The notes: generated from the sequence alone by a model not told the origin. 64,000 nucleotides of DNA from Microbacterium sp. SORGH_AS_0969 (GCF_030818255.1 NZ_JAUTAG010000001.1:2728001-2792000); one strand, 5' to 3'; positions 1 through 7,862 are shown, numbered from the stretch's first letter. Numbers and translations are program-made.

Positions 1-251
1 GGGAGGTCGTTGGCGGTCTGGACCTCGGCCTGGACGCCGGACTTCTCGCTCCACGCCGCGACGGCGTCGGTGACGGCCTTGGTCTCGGCATCGCCGGAGG
101 AGCCGATGAGGATGCTGAGCTTTCCGCTTCCGGAGGCCTGCCCTTCACCGGGGGTGTCGTTGAAGCCCGAGCCGCAGGCGGTGAGCGTGAGCGCTCCGGT
201 GGCGAGCAGGGCGCCCGCGGTGAGCCAGAGGCGGGCTGGATGCCGTGTCAT
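1..251 (-). CDS. ABC transporter substrate-binding lipoprotein, N-terminal part (gene runs off the window)
   Basis: Only the first 83 or so codons are inside the window; the 3' end lies before base 1. The product begins MTRHPARLW, followed by a hydrophobic stretch ending in the lipobox LTAC-G near residue 26, so it is a lipoprotein anchored outside the membrane. The mature part (KLSILIGSSGDAETKAV...) reads like the start of an extracellular solute-binding protein of the sugar ABC type (family 1). A purine-rich RBS (GAGAGAGA) precedes the ATG. A perfect 26-bp palindrome (304-329) separates it from a divergent LacI-family gene, which suggests a sugar-induced transporter operon reading left. The substrate cannot be told. 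Confidence 0.8.
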   Translation of the reverse strand, partial: MTRHPARLWLTAGALLATGALTLTACGSGFNDTPGEGQASGSGKLSILIGSSGDAETKAVTDAVAAWSEKSGVQAEVQTANDL

Positions 252-303
252 GTGTCTCTCTCCTTCGATGAGGCATGCGACCCCTCCGCATGTGGTCGGA
301 GGG

Positions 304-329
304 TCAAAGTTTGAACGTTCAAACTTTGA
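304..329. promoter_or_regulatory. 26-bp perfect palindrome, probable LacI-family operator
   Basis: The core is TTTGAACGTTCAAA with both arms extended by TCAAAG/CTTTGA, giving 26 bases of perfect dyad symmetry centred on CG. A central CG in an A/T-rich palindrome is typical of LacI-family operators. It lies between the divergent lipoprotein gene (start 251) and the LacI-type gene (start 440), so it could control both. Confidence 0.75.
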
Positions 330-439
330 TGCGACCACCGTACGAAAGGCCGGTCGCGCCTGTCAAGTGGTTGTCGTGCGCCTTAGGCTGACGGTCTGGT
401 GGCGCGCGCCGCCGGCGTCGACGAGCGAGGGGGGACTGC

Positions 440-1438
440 GTGGCGAAAGCGCCCACCGTCGACGATGTCGCCCGTGTCGCCGGCGTCTCGCGGCAGACGG
501 TGTCGAACGTCGTGAACACGCCCGACATCGTGAAGGAAGCGACGCGCCTGCGCGTGGAGGCGGCCATCGCCGAGCTGGGATACCGACCCCACGCCGCCGC
601 GCGGCGCCTGCGGACCCGCCGTAGCTCGACCATCGGCATCCATCTCGATCCCTATGCGGGCGGGATCTCGGGTGTCGTCCTCGACCGATTCGTGCACGCC
701 CTCACGGAGCGCGCCGGCGACCGCGACATGCGCGTGCTCCTGTACGCGGCGCGCACGCCCGAGGAGGAGATCGCGCGGCTCGGCGATCTGCTCGAAGGGG
801 GAGAGGTGGATGCCGTCGTCGTCACCGGTACCTTCCACGGCGACCCCCGAACCGGCTGGCTGACCGCGCGCAACCTTCCGTTCGTCTCGTTCGGGCGCCC
901 GTGGGGCGAGGACGACGTCGAGGCCCCGGCGCACCTGTGGGTCGACGTCGACGGTGCCGCGGGTACCAAAGCCGCGACGGCGCACGCCCTCGCGCGCGGC
1001 GGCGGTCGCGTGGCTTTCCTCGGCTGGCCCGCGGGGTCGGGAACGGGGGACGAGCGCGAACGCGGCTGGCGCGAGACGGTGGCCGACGGACCACGGTGGG
1101 TCGTCGAAGAGAACGTCGGGGCCGCACGCGATGTCGTGGCCGCGGGCCTCGCCGCCGACCCCGGCGTGACCGGCATCGTCTGCGCGAGCGACTCCCTCGC
1201 GATCGGCGCCCACCTCGCGGTCACGCTCGCGGGACGCGACGACGTCACGATCGTCGGCTTCGACAACACCCCCGCGGCCGAGGCGCTCGGACTCTCGAGC
1301 GTCGAGCAGTTGCCCGAGCGCGTGGCATCCGGGGCCCTCGATCTGCTCATGGGTGAGAACGGGACGGTGGTCGCCCCGCGCGCCGCCGTCGCGGGCGGTG
1401 CCCACGTGCTGGTGGAACCGCGTCTGGTGGTGCGCTGA
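440..1438 (+). CDS. LacI-family transcriptional regulator
   Basis: 332 residues, the usual length for the family. The N-terminus carries the LacI helix-turn-helix and hinge (DDVARVAGVSRQTVSNVVN at about residues 7-25, then the hinge-helix region RPHAAARRLRT). The rest is a periplasmic-binding-protein-like effector domain ending in the usual late segment (VTIVGFDNTPAAEALGL). The start is GTG preceded by GAGGGGGG. It is divergent from the sugar-binding lipoprotein gene and next to a 26-bp palindrome, so it most likely represses that transporter operon and perhaps itself in response to a sugar. The ligand is unknown. Confidence 0.9.
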   Translation: MAKAPTVDDVARVAGVSRQTVSNVVNTPDIVKEATRLRVEAAIAELGYRPHAAARRLRTRRSSTIGIHLDPYAGGISGVVLDRFVHALTERAGDRDMRVLLYAARTPEEEIARLGDLLEGGEVDAVVVTGTFHGDPRTGWLTARNLPFVSFGRPWGEDDVEAPAHLWVDVDGAAGTKAATAHALARGGGRVAFLGWPAGSGTGDERERGWRETVADGPRWVVEENVGAARDVVAAGLAADPGVTGIVCASDSLAIGAHLAVTLAGRDDVTIVGFDNTPAAEALGLSSVEQLPERVASGALDLLMGENGTVVAPRAAVAGGAHVLVEPRLVVR

Positions 1439-1473
1439 CGGGAGCCCGCTCCTTCCCGCGGGTCGGGCCGGGT

Positions 1474-1543
1474 GGTTTGGGGCGGGATCTTCCGTTTGAG
1501 GCGCGGAATATCGCGCCCCGAGCGAAATTACGCGCCCCAAACC
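1474..1543. repeat. Nested inverted repeat between convergent genes, terminator-like
   Basis: Outer arms GGTTTGGGGCG (1474-1484) and CGCCCCAAACC (1533-1543) are perfectly complementary and enclose a second dyad, GGCGCG-GAATAT-CGCGCC (1500-1517). It sits between the convergent LacI and IclR genes, where a bidirectional terminator is expected, but there is no T-run, and the nested form also resembles a REP-like palindromic repeat. Confidence 0.5.
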
Positions 1544-1559
1544 TGCGCTGCGCCAGGGC

Positions 1560-2333
1560 TCAGGCGTGCCGGCCGATACGGCGGGCGAGCTCGGCGGCGG
1601 TTCCGGATGCCGCTGAGGCCAGCGCCTCGGCATCGTGGGCGGGTCCGTCGGCGGGCCACGTGATCGCCACCGCCGCGGCCGGCCACCCGGCGTGGTCGAG
1701 CACCGCGGCGGCGACGGACCGGAATCCGGGCGTGATCTCGCCGTTCTCGCTCGCGTAGCCGTCGGCTCGCACGAGTCGGAGCACCTCGCGCAGTTCACGC
1801 GGGGTCGCGGGGCCTGTGCCGTGACGCTGGGTGAGGGCCGTGGCATCCGGGAACAACGCCCGCACCTGCTCGCGGGGGAGCGCCGCGAGCATCGCGCGGC
1901 CCGTCGCGGTGAGGTGTGCGGGCAGTCGTACGCCCACGTCGGTGACGAGCGTGGGGCGGCGCGGAGCGCGCTCCTCGACGATGTACAGCACGTCGCGTCC
2001 GGCCAGCACGGCGAGGTGCGCACTCTCGCCCACCCGATCGGAGAGCGCGGCGAGCAGGGGCCGACCCAGCCGTGCGAGCGGCTGCTGTCGGGCGTAACCA
2101 CCGCCGAGTTCGAACGCCGCGGTGCCCAGCCCCCAGCGGCGGTCGCCGGGCAGGTGAACCACGTATCCGTGCTGCTCGAGCGTCGCGAGCAGGTGATAGG
2201 TGCTCGAGCGGGGGATCCCGAGTGACGCCGCGATTGTCTGCGCGGCGATCGGCCCGGGCTGGCGCGCGAGCAGCGAGAGGATCCGCAGCGTCTGATCGGC
2301 GGCGGGCACCTGCGGTCGCGTGAGGTCTGGCAT
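1560..2333 (-). CDS. IclR-family transcriptional regulator
   Basis: 257 residues. The N-terminal winged helix-turn-helix (QTLRILSLLARQPGPIAAQTIAASLG, quoted only in part, about residues 11-35) is followed by the IclR effector domain, with the family-typical stretch LTATGRAMLAALP around residue 130. An in-frame ATG 78 bases upstream is less likely because it would run into the region before hutH. It is divergent from hutH with 61 bases between the two starts, which makes hutH its likely target. IclR-type regulators commonly control aromatic and amino-acid catabolism, and histidine or urocanate is a plausible effector here, but this is inferred from position only. Confidence 0.85.
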   Translation of the reverse strand: MPDLTRPQVPAADQTLRILSLLARQPGPIAAQTIAASLGIPRSSTYHLLATLEQHGYVVHLPGDRRWGLGTAAFELGGGYARQQPLARLGRPLLAALSDRVGESAHLAVLAGRDVLYIVEERAPRRPTLVTDVGVRLPAHLTATGRAMLAALPREQVRALFPDATALTQRHGTGPATPRELREVLRLVRADGYASENGEITPGFRSVAAAVLDHAGWPAAAVAITWPADGPAHDAEALASAASGTAAELARRIGRHA

Positions 2334-2394
2334 GACAGACACAGGATGCCAGATCCCCGCCGATCCGCGTTCTCGCAGGCGATGGAATCGGCGT

Positions 2395-3924
2395 ATGCAC
2401 TCCATCGTCACCGTCGGTTCCGTCCCCCTCGCCCCCGCCGATGTCGTCGCCGTCGCCCGGCACGACGCCCGGGTGACGGTCGATGCGGAGGCGATGCGGC
2501 GCGTCGCGCAGACCCGCGCGCTGATCGAGGGGCTCGCGGACGACCCGCAGCCGCACTACGGCATCTCCACGGGATTCGGCGCGCTGGCCACGACCTTCAT
2601 CGCGGAGGACCGGCGCGCCCAGCTGCAGGCGAGCCTCATCCGCTCGCACGCCGCCGGCACCGGCTCCGAGGTCGAGCGCGAGGTCGTGCGCGCCCTCATG
2701 CTGCTGCGGCTGCAGACGCTCGCGACCGGACGTACGGGTGTGCGCCCTGTCGTCGTCGAGACCTACGCCGCGCTTCTGAACGCGGGCATCACCCCGATCG
2801 TCCGAGAGTACGGATCGCTCGGGTGCTCGGGTGACCTCGCCCCGCTCTCGCACGTGGCACTCGCCGTGATGGGCGAGGGGGACGTGCGCGACGCGGACGG
2901 GCGGTCGATGACCGCGGGCGAAGCGCTCGCCGCCGCGGGGATCGAGCCGGTGCTCCTTCGCGAGAAAGAGGGCCTGGCCCTCATCAACGGAACCGACGGA
3001 ATGCTCGGGATGCTGCTCCTCGCCGCGCACGATCTCGAAACCCTTCTCACCACCGCCGACGTCGCGGCGGCGATCTCCGTCGAGTCGCAGTTGGGGACGG
3101 ATGCCGTCTTCGCGGCGGATCTCATGGCGCTGCGGCCTCAGCTCGGTCAGGCAGCCTCGGCGGCCAACCTTCAGGCGTTCCTGGCCGGCTCTGCCATCGT
3201 CGCCAGCCACCGCGGCCCGGAGTGCACGCGTGTCCAAGACGCATACTCGTTGCGCTGCGCGCCCCAGGTGCACGGCGCGGCGCGCGACACGCTCGCTCAC
3301 GCGACGGCCGTGGCCGACCGCGAGCTCGCATCGGCGGTCGACAACCCCGTGGTGACGGTGGACGGACGCGTCGAGTCGAACGGCAACTTCCACGGAGCGC
3401 CGGTCGCCTACGTGCTGGATTTCCTCGCGATCGCGGTGGCGGATGTGGCATCCATGTCGGAGCGACGCACCGACCGGGCGCTCGACGTCGCTCGCAGCAA
3501 CGGGCTGCCGCCGTTCCTCGCCGACGAGGTCGGCGTCGATAGCGGCCTCATGATCGCGCAGTACGCCGCCGCCGGGATCGTGTCGGAGCTCAAGCGCCTC
3601 GCCGCGCCCGCGTCCGTGGACTCGATCCCCTCGAGTGCGATGCAGGAGGACCACGTCTCGATGGGGTGGGCCGCCGCGCGCAAGCTCCGCCGGGCGCTGG
3701 ACGGCCTCGCCCGCGTGCTCGCGATCGAGGTGATGACCGGATGCCGTGCTCTCGACCTGCGCGCGCCGCTGCAGCCCGCGGCGGCCACCGGTGCCGTGCG
3801 AGACCTCGTGCGGACCCGCGTCGAGGGGCCGGGCACCGATCGTTTCGTCTCGCCCGAGATCGAGGCGGTGACCGAGTTGGTCGCCTCCGGTGATATCGCG
3901 CGGGTGGCGATCGCGGCGGTCTGA
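2395..3924 (+). CDS. hutH: Histidine ammonia-lyase (MIO-type aromatic amino acid lyase)
   Basis: 509 residues, normal for the family. It would deaminate L-histidine to urocanate in the cytoplasm. The substrate-side motif YGISTGFG carries the catalytic Tyr (about residue 55). The MIO-forming tripeptide is in GSLGCSGDLAPL at residues 141-152: Cys144-Ser145-Gly146 instead of the common Ala-Ser-Gly. Later family signatures (ALINGTDGMLG, DSIPSSAMQEDHVSMG) are present. No hutU, hutI or hutG is in the window, so the lyase stands alone with an IclR regulator. The start at 2395 is chosen because homology to HutH begins there; an earlier in-frame ATG would overlap the iclR start. A lyase acting on tyrosine or phenylalanine is a less likely alternative. 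Confidence 0.88.
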   Translation: MHSIVTVGSVPLAPADVVAVARHDARVTVDAEAMRRVAQTRALIEGLADDPQPHYGISTGFGALATTFIAEDRRAQLQASLIRSHAAGTGSEVEREVVRALMLLRLQTLATGRTGVRPVVVETYAALLNAGITPIVREYGSLGCSGDLAPLSHVALAVMGEGDVRDADGRSMTAGEALAAAGIEPVLLREKEGLALINGTDGMLGMLLLAAHDLETLLTTADVAAAISVESQLGTDAVFAADLMALRPQLGQAASAANLQAFLAGSAIVASHRGPECTRVQDAYSLRCAPQVHGAARDTLAHATAVADRELASAVDNPVVTVDGRVESNGNFHGAPVAYVLDFLAIAVADVASMSERRTDRALDVARSNGLPPFLADEVGVDSGLMIAQYAAAGIVSELKRLAAPASVDSIPSSAMQEDHVSMGWAAARKLRRALDGLARVLAIEVMTGCRALDLRAPLQPAAATGAVRDLVRTRVEGPGTDRFVSPEIEAVTELVASGDIARVAIAAV

Positions 3925-3957
3925 CCGGGGCGGGTGGGCGGGGTGGCCGCCGCCGAG

Positions 3958-4423
3958 TTACGGCGTCAGTACGTCGAACTCGTCGGGGGGCCGTGGCATC
4001 CACGTCGTCCCACGTTCCGTCGTGCCACGTGAAGATGGCCACGGCGCACGTGACCATCCGAACGTCGCGGTCGGCCAATCGCGAGACGAGTGCGCTCATC
4101 CCGGGGTCGTGCGCGACGACCATCACCTCGTTCGCACCGGCCTCGCGTGCGGCCGCGAGGAGCCGCGCGGGGTCGGCGAGGTACAGGTCGTCGCGGAGCG
4201 TGACCTCGACCTCGAACTCGGCGGCGAAGGCCTCGGCGGTGGTCGCCGCGCGGAGAGCGGTGCTCGACAGCAGCACCTCGGGGCGCACACCCCGGCGGCT
4301 CACCGCTCGCGCGACCTGGGGAGCGTCGCGACGACCGCGCTCGTTGAGCGGACGGTCGTGGTCGGCAAGGCCCTCGTCGGCCCAGTCGGACTTCGCGTGC
4401 CGCGCCAGCACCAGTTGGATCAT
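3958..4423 (-). CDS. SixA-like histidine phosphatase, frameshifted at the 3' end
   Basis: The product starts MIQLVLARHAKSDWADEG, the RHG-type nucleophile-His motif of SixA-like phosphohistidine phosphatases, and has the second catalytic His in VVAHDPGM (about residue 107). The family is about 155 residues. As sequenced, the frame runs on to 3590, antisense through the end of hutH, giving a basic low-complexity tail. Dropping one base from the six-base G-run at 3985-3990 restores a tail ending ATAPDEFDVLTP and a TAA at 3958-3960 (154 residues). Either a sequencing error or a recent +1 slip explains this. RBS GGAGGA precedes the ATG. Coordinates given are for the corrected frame. Confidence 0.75.
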
Positions 4424-4435
4424 CGTTCCTCCGCG

Positions 4436-4477
4436 TCACGCCGGTGTCGCGGGTTCGAGGAGCCGCCCGCGTTCCAC
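4436..4477 (-). CDS. Possible 13-residue leaderless leader peptide upstream of the SixA-like gene
   Basis: Reading left from GTG at 4477 gives MERGRLLEPATPA and then TGA. The GTG lies 7 bases after a -10 hexamer TATCGT of the promoter at 4485-4507, matching the leaderless spacing seen at many other genes in the window. The SixA-like gene follows 12 bases later with its own RBS. No function is known; it may simply be a short translated leader. Confidence 0.35.
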   Translation of the reverse strand: MERGRLLEPATPA

Positions 4478-4484
4478 CGAGACA

Positions 4485-4507
4485 ACGATATCGTCGGCCT
4501 CCGACAT
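4485..4507 (-). promoter_or_regulatory. RecA-NDp/PafBC-like promoter of the SixA-like gene
   Basis: On the minus strand ATGTCGGAG is followed by 8 bases and TATCGT. The arrangement equals the mycobacterial RecA-NDp consensus TTGTCRGTG-N8-TAGNNT apart from individual bases, and recurs at eight other places in the window. Confidence 0.55.
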
Positions 4508-4570
4508 CGGCCGGGGGCTGGCGCTGTCGGGGTGTGGCGTGCTGCGGCCCCCTGATGCTCCTATGGGTTG

Positions 4571-5549
4571 TCAAGTGGTGAGGAGCCATTGGCGGTAGGT
4601 GTGGGTGAAGTCGTCGTCGCGGCGTTTGCCGCGTTCGATGGTGGAGATTTTCATGGGCCATACGCCGAAGTGGTGTGCGGCGGTTTCGATGCTGATGCCG
4701 CGGGCTTGTCGGAGGGGGCGGAGGTCGTCGATTCGGGGGACATCGACGTTGCTGGTGAGGAGGGTGAAGATCTCACGGGCGATGGCGCGTTTGAGGCATC
4801 GGAGGGCTTCCTTGGTGGTCTTGCCGTCGCCGCGTTTCTTGGCGACGTAATCGCGGGTGCGAGGTTCGTAAGACATCCGGGACAGGGCGATGTGGTGCAG
4901 GGCGGCGTTCGCGTGTCGGTCGCCGCCGCGGTTGAGGCGGTGACGGGTGGTTTTGCCGCTGGATGCAGGGATGGGGCTGACGCCGCAGAGGGCGGCGAAC
5001 GCGGCTTCACTGCGCAGACGCTCGGGATTGTCGCCCGCGGTGACGAGCAATTGACCGGCGGTGACCGGGCCGATGCCTTTGGTGGCGGCCAGGGCGGGGT
5101 TGGTGGCGGTAACGAGCTGTTCCAGCGTCTGGTCGAGGTCCGCGATCTCTCCGGTGAGGTACTGGTGGCGGCGGGCGAGGGACCGCAACGCGCGCAGGGT
5201 CGCGTCGGTGGTGGTGTCCTCGCTGCTGCGGGTGCGGGACAGGGCGCTGATCAAGGCTGTGTCTGTCAGGGTGCGGTATTTCGCGCGGACAGGGGTGGGG
5301 GCGGTGACCAGGAGTGTTTTGATCTGGACCTGCGCGGCGGTGCGGGCCTTGACCGCGCTGCGACGGGCGACCAGCAACTGCCGGATCGCTTCGACCTGCC
5401 CGTCCGCGACCTTCGGAACCGGGAGATCGGGTTCGGCCAACGCTGCCCTGGCTGCGGCGTAGGCGTCGATCGGGTCAGACTTGCCTCTGATCCGACGCAG
5501 CTGCCGGTTCGGGCGGATCACCTCCGCGACATGGATGTGGTGGGCTCGC
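4571..5549 (-). pseudogene. IS110-family transposase, C-terminal part (split by IS256-type insertion)
   Basis: This piece encodes the rest of the DEDD domain (VIRPNRQLRR, then RGKSDPIDAYAAARAAL with the conserved Asp residues) and the C-terminal Tnp_20 domain (ATKGIGPVTAGQLL; PASSGKTTRHR with the probable catalytic Ser). It ends at TAA/TGA-side residues QWLLTT. The N-terminal 77 codons are 1.45 kb away at 7006-7237. Without the inserted element the frame is intact, so the copy was presumably functional before it was interrupted. A remaining open frame starts at 5560 inside the inserted element but lacks the first catalytic Asp and Glu. Confidence 0.88.
5542..5549. repeat. 8-bp target-site duplication, left copy
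   Basis: GGGCTCGC directly abuts the left end of the IS256-type element; the same 8 bases occur at 7006-7013 next to the right end. IS256-family transposition gives 8-9 bp duplications. Confidence 0.9.
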
Positions 5550-7005
5550 GAGCCTGTCAAGTTGTGTGTGTAAGTGGGTGGTGTCTCGGGGGTTAGAGGT
5601 AGCGGTGGATGCGTTCGGGGTAGACGAGGGAGAGTTGTTCGAGGGCTTTCATCCAGTTCGTGACGACTTGCCCCTCGACGAGGCGTCCTTGGGCTTTCCG
5701 CTTGGATCCGCGGGGTAGCCCTCGTTCGCTGGCGCGGTCGCGGGCTCGTTTGTCCTCGATGTCGCAGATCGCGAGCCAGAGCAGCTTCACGGCTGCTTGG
5801 TCGTTGGGGAAGTGGCCGCGGTTTTTGATGATCTTCCGAAGCTGGAAGTTCAACGACTCGATCGCGTTCGTCGTGTAGATCACCCGCCGAAGCTCCGGCG
5901 GGAACGCCAGAAACGGTATGAACCTCTCCCAGGCGTCCTCGAACACCTGCGCCGACCGCGGGTTCGCCTGCCCCAGCTCGGAGGCCTTAAACGTATCGAG
6001 CGCCGCCAGAGCCGCGTCCGCGGTGGGGGCCTGGTAGATCGGCTTGAGCGCTGCGGCGACGGCCTTGCGTTGCCCGTAGGCGACGAAGCGCATCGCGTTG
6101 CGGATGAGGTGAACGACACAGGTTTGGACCATCGATTCCGGCCAGGTCGCCTCGATCGCTTCGGGGAACCCGGTCAGCCCGTCAACGCAGACGATGAGGA
6201 CATCGCGGACACCACGGTTGGCGAGTTCGGCGCAGACGGACGCCCAGAACTTCGCGCCCTCGGCGTGTTGGACCCAGATCCCGAGGACGTGCTTGATGCC
6301 GTCCATGTCGACGCCGACAGCGATATGGGCGGCCTTGTTGCGGACGTGGCCGCCGTCACGGACCTTGATCACCAGGGCATCGAGGTAGATGACGGGGTAG
6401 AACGCCTCCAGCGGCCGTGACTGCCAGGCCAGGACCTCGTCGGCGATCTCCTCGGTGATGTTGGAGATTGTCTCGTGGCTGAGGTCGACGCCGAGGGTTG
6501 CGACAAGGTGATGCTCGATGTCGCGGACGGTCATCCCGCCGGCGTAGAGCGAGACGATCATCTCGTCCAACTGCGACAACCGTCGCGACCCGGTCGGGAC
6601 CAGCCGCGGCGTGAACGTGCCGTTGCGGTCCCGGGGGATCCGCAACTCGACCTCGCCCGCCGTGGTCCCCACCGTCTTCGGAAACGACCCATTCCGGGAG
6701 TTCGGATGCAGCGCCGCTTCGGGGTCGCCCTTCTCATAACCGACGTGCTCGGTCAGCTCCGCCTGCAGCCCCCGCTCGAGACCGGTCTTGATCAGCTGCT
6801 GAATGAAGCCGCCGTCGCCATCGAGCTGAACCTCGCCGGCGTCGATCTTCGCGAACAAGTCATCCAGCATCCCGGACTCGATCAGACGCTGAGCACCCTC
6901 AGCCTGGGCCTTACGCCGCTCTTCACGCGACGCCTTGTCGATAGCCAACAGTGTGTTTCCTTTCGTAAGGAGACCCACCCCTTACACACACCATTTGACA
7001 CGCTC
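5550..7005 (-). mobile_element. IS256-family insertion sequence, 1456 bp, complete
   Basis: Imperfect terminal inverted repeats are visible: 26 of the outer 32 positions match between the left end at 5550 (GAGCCTGTCAAG...) and the right end read inward from 7005 (GAGCGTGTCAAA...). It is flanked by the 8-bp duplication GGGCTCGC. It carries one transposase gene reading left. It has landed inside the IS110 transposase gene, so it arrived later than the IS110 element. Confidence 0.9.
5593..6978 (-). CDS. IS256-family transposase (Mutator type)
   Basis: 461 residues from the GTG at 6978; a TTG at 6948 with AAAGGA upstream is an alternative start giving 451. The DDE triad is recognisable: first Asp in PVIYLDALVIKVRD, second in VLIVCVDGLTGFPEAI, and Glu in TTNAIESLNFQLRK. 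The family signature around NPRSAQVFEDAWERFIPFLAFP is present. The frame is intact, so the element may still be active. It cuts and pastes or copies IS ends through DDE chemistry. Nothing suggests passenger genes. Confidence 0.93.
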   Translation of the reverse strand: MGLLTKGNTLLAIDKASREERRKAQAEGAQRLIESGMLDDLFAKIDAGEVQLDGDGGFIQQLIKTGLERGLQAELTEHVGYEKGDPEAALHPNSRNGSFPKTVGTTAGEVELRIPRDRNGTFTPRLVPTGSRRLSQLDEMIVSLYAGGMTVRDIEHHLVATLGVDLSHETISNITEEIADEVLAWQSRPLEAFYPVIYLDALVIKVRDGGHVRNKAAHIAVGVDMDGIKHVLGIWVQHAEGAKFWASVCAELANRGVRDVLIVCVDGLTGFPEAIEATWPESMVQTCVVHLIRNAMRFVAYGQRKAVAAALKPIYQAPTADAALAALDTFKASELGQANPRSAQVFEDAWERFIPFLAFPPELRRVIYTTNAIESLNFQLRKIIKNRGHFPNDQAAVKLLWLAICDIEDKRARDRASERGLPRGSKRKAQGRLVEGQVVTNWMKALEQLSLVYPERIHRYL

Positions 7006-7013
7006 GGGCTCGC
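7006..7013. repeat. 8-bp target-site duplication, right copy
   Basis: GGGCTCGC, identical to 5542-5549, directly after the right end of the IS256-type element. Confidence 0.9.
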
Positions 7014-7237
7014 AGAGCACGGGCAAGCCCCGCCCCGTAGGACCCGGTGCCTTCCACCCCCACGCGCAGGAGCGTCCCGAACGAGACGAGGAAACCGATC
7101 AGCGCGACGTATCCGGCCTCGGTGGTCGGGAACTGCCGGTCCGCGAGTTGCCGACCGGCCGTGTCAACGACGGCCGCGTGGTGGGTGTCCGCGTGCGTGT
7201 CGACACCCCCAACGACTTCGAGGGTCACGTTTGTCAT
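7006..7237 (-). pseudogene. IS110-family transposase, N-terminal part (77 codons)
   Basis: Starting at ATG 7237 with RBS AAGGAAGG, it reads MTNVTLEVVGGVDTHAD and stops being IS110 after GAGLARALRA, where the IS256-type element begins. It holds the first two DEDD residues: Asp13 in GVDTHAD and Glu62 in VEGTGSYG. Joined to the piece ending at 4571 it makes a full-length 400-residue transposase. On its own it cannot catalyse recombination. Confidence 0.88.
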
Positions 7238-7307
7238 GATGGTCTTGCCTTCCTTAGCGGGATCGCGAAGACCGGTCAGGCGGGCAGACAAGACGTTGAG
7301 GGGGCCT

Positions 7308-7345
7308 CTGGCCAGGCTCCTATGAGGTCATGCCTGCCTGGCCAG
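7308..7345 (-). ncRNA. Candidate bridge-RNA stem-loop of the IS110 element
   Basis: CTGGCCAGGC (7308-7317) pairs perfectly with GCCTGGCCAG (7336-7345), leaving an 18-base loop. It lies about 70 bases upstream of the IS110 transposase start, where IS110-group elements encode their bridge RNA. Read on the minus strand, the loop and its 3' flank contain CATAGGAGC, complementary to the top strand GCTCCTATG at 4557-4565 near the other element end. That is the behaviour expected of a guide loop, but the full RNA cannot be delimited here. Confidence 0.4.
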
Positions 7346-7511
7346 TCCTCTGAAGAACACCTCGCCCGAGCCGACCGATCATTACAAAGACACAAAGTCA
7401 GTCGGTGGCTGAGTCAGACCCGAACGAAGCACTATCAGTCTCAACGTCGGCGGCGCGCGGACCCGAGCGCCGGGATCCGACGCCTCGACGCCAGATCTCA
7501 GACGCCGAGAT

Positions 7512-7862
7512 TCAGGCGCCGACGTAGACCCACGCCTCCCGGCCGCTGACCAGGATCACCGAGATACGCCGGTAGAGCGAGACCTCGTACTCGTCCGCCG
7601 CGTCGAGCTCGTCCGGCGTGAGCTCGAGCACCCGTCCGAAAACGCGATCTCGCGGATCACCCGTGTGGCGCAGGATCGGGTGCGAGTCCAGCCCCGACAG
7701 CTGAGCGACCCGTTCGTCGTCGATGTCGACCCATTCGAGGCGGTAGCCCGGCAGGGCGTCTTCGTCGCTCGGCACGCGGCGACCGAACGTGTCGAGCTGA
7801 ACGTCGGGCAGCAGCAGCGTGCCGTACGAGAAGAGGAACTCCCGACCCGAATCGTCGCTCAC
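7512..7862 (-). CDS. Gamma-glutamylcyclotransferase family protein
   Basis: 116 residues. The N-terminal LFSYGTLLLPDVQ carries the YGTL signature of the gamma-glutamylcyclotransferase (AIG2-like) fold, and FGRVLELTPDELDAADEYE holds the region of the catalytic Glu. Members release 5-oxoproline from gamma-glutamyl compounds, but many bacterial ones are uncharacterised. The GTG start at 7862 lies 6 bases after TAGCCT, so the message is probably leaderless. It reads left towards the IS110 element and is not obviously co-transcribed with anything. Confidence 0.8.
   Translation of the reverse strand: MSDDSGREFLFSYGTLLLPDVQLDTFGRRVPSDEDALPGYRLEWVDIDDERVAQLSGLDSHPILRHTGDPRDRVFGRVLELTPDELDAADEYEVSLYRRISVILVSGREAWVYVGA

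Larger units (their letters stand above)
4557..7350 (-). mobile_element. IS110-family element interrupted by an IS256-family element (ends approximate)
   Basis: Transposase pieces at 7006-7237 and 4571-5549 are the two halves of one IS110-type DEDD transposase reading left. Removing 5550-7005 plus one 8-bp duplication rejoins them in frame into a 400-residue protein. Outer ends cannot be fixed, because IS110 elements usually lack terminal inverted repeats and target duplications. A shared 9-mer GCTCCTATG occurs at 4557-4565 and 7316-7324 and was used as a guide, with the right edge drawn just past the hairpin at 7308-7345. The right end may extend further, up to about 7.45 kb. Confidence 0.8.

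Noticed and set aside
3590..3957. The 3' extension of the SixA-like frame as a real C-terminal domain
   Set aside because: It is antisense to hutH and low complexity, and removing one base from a G run restores the normal family C-terminus.
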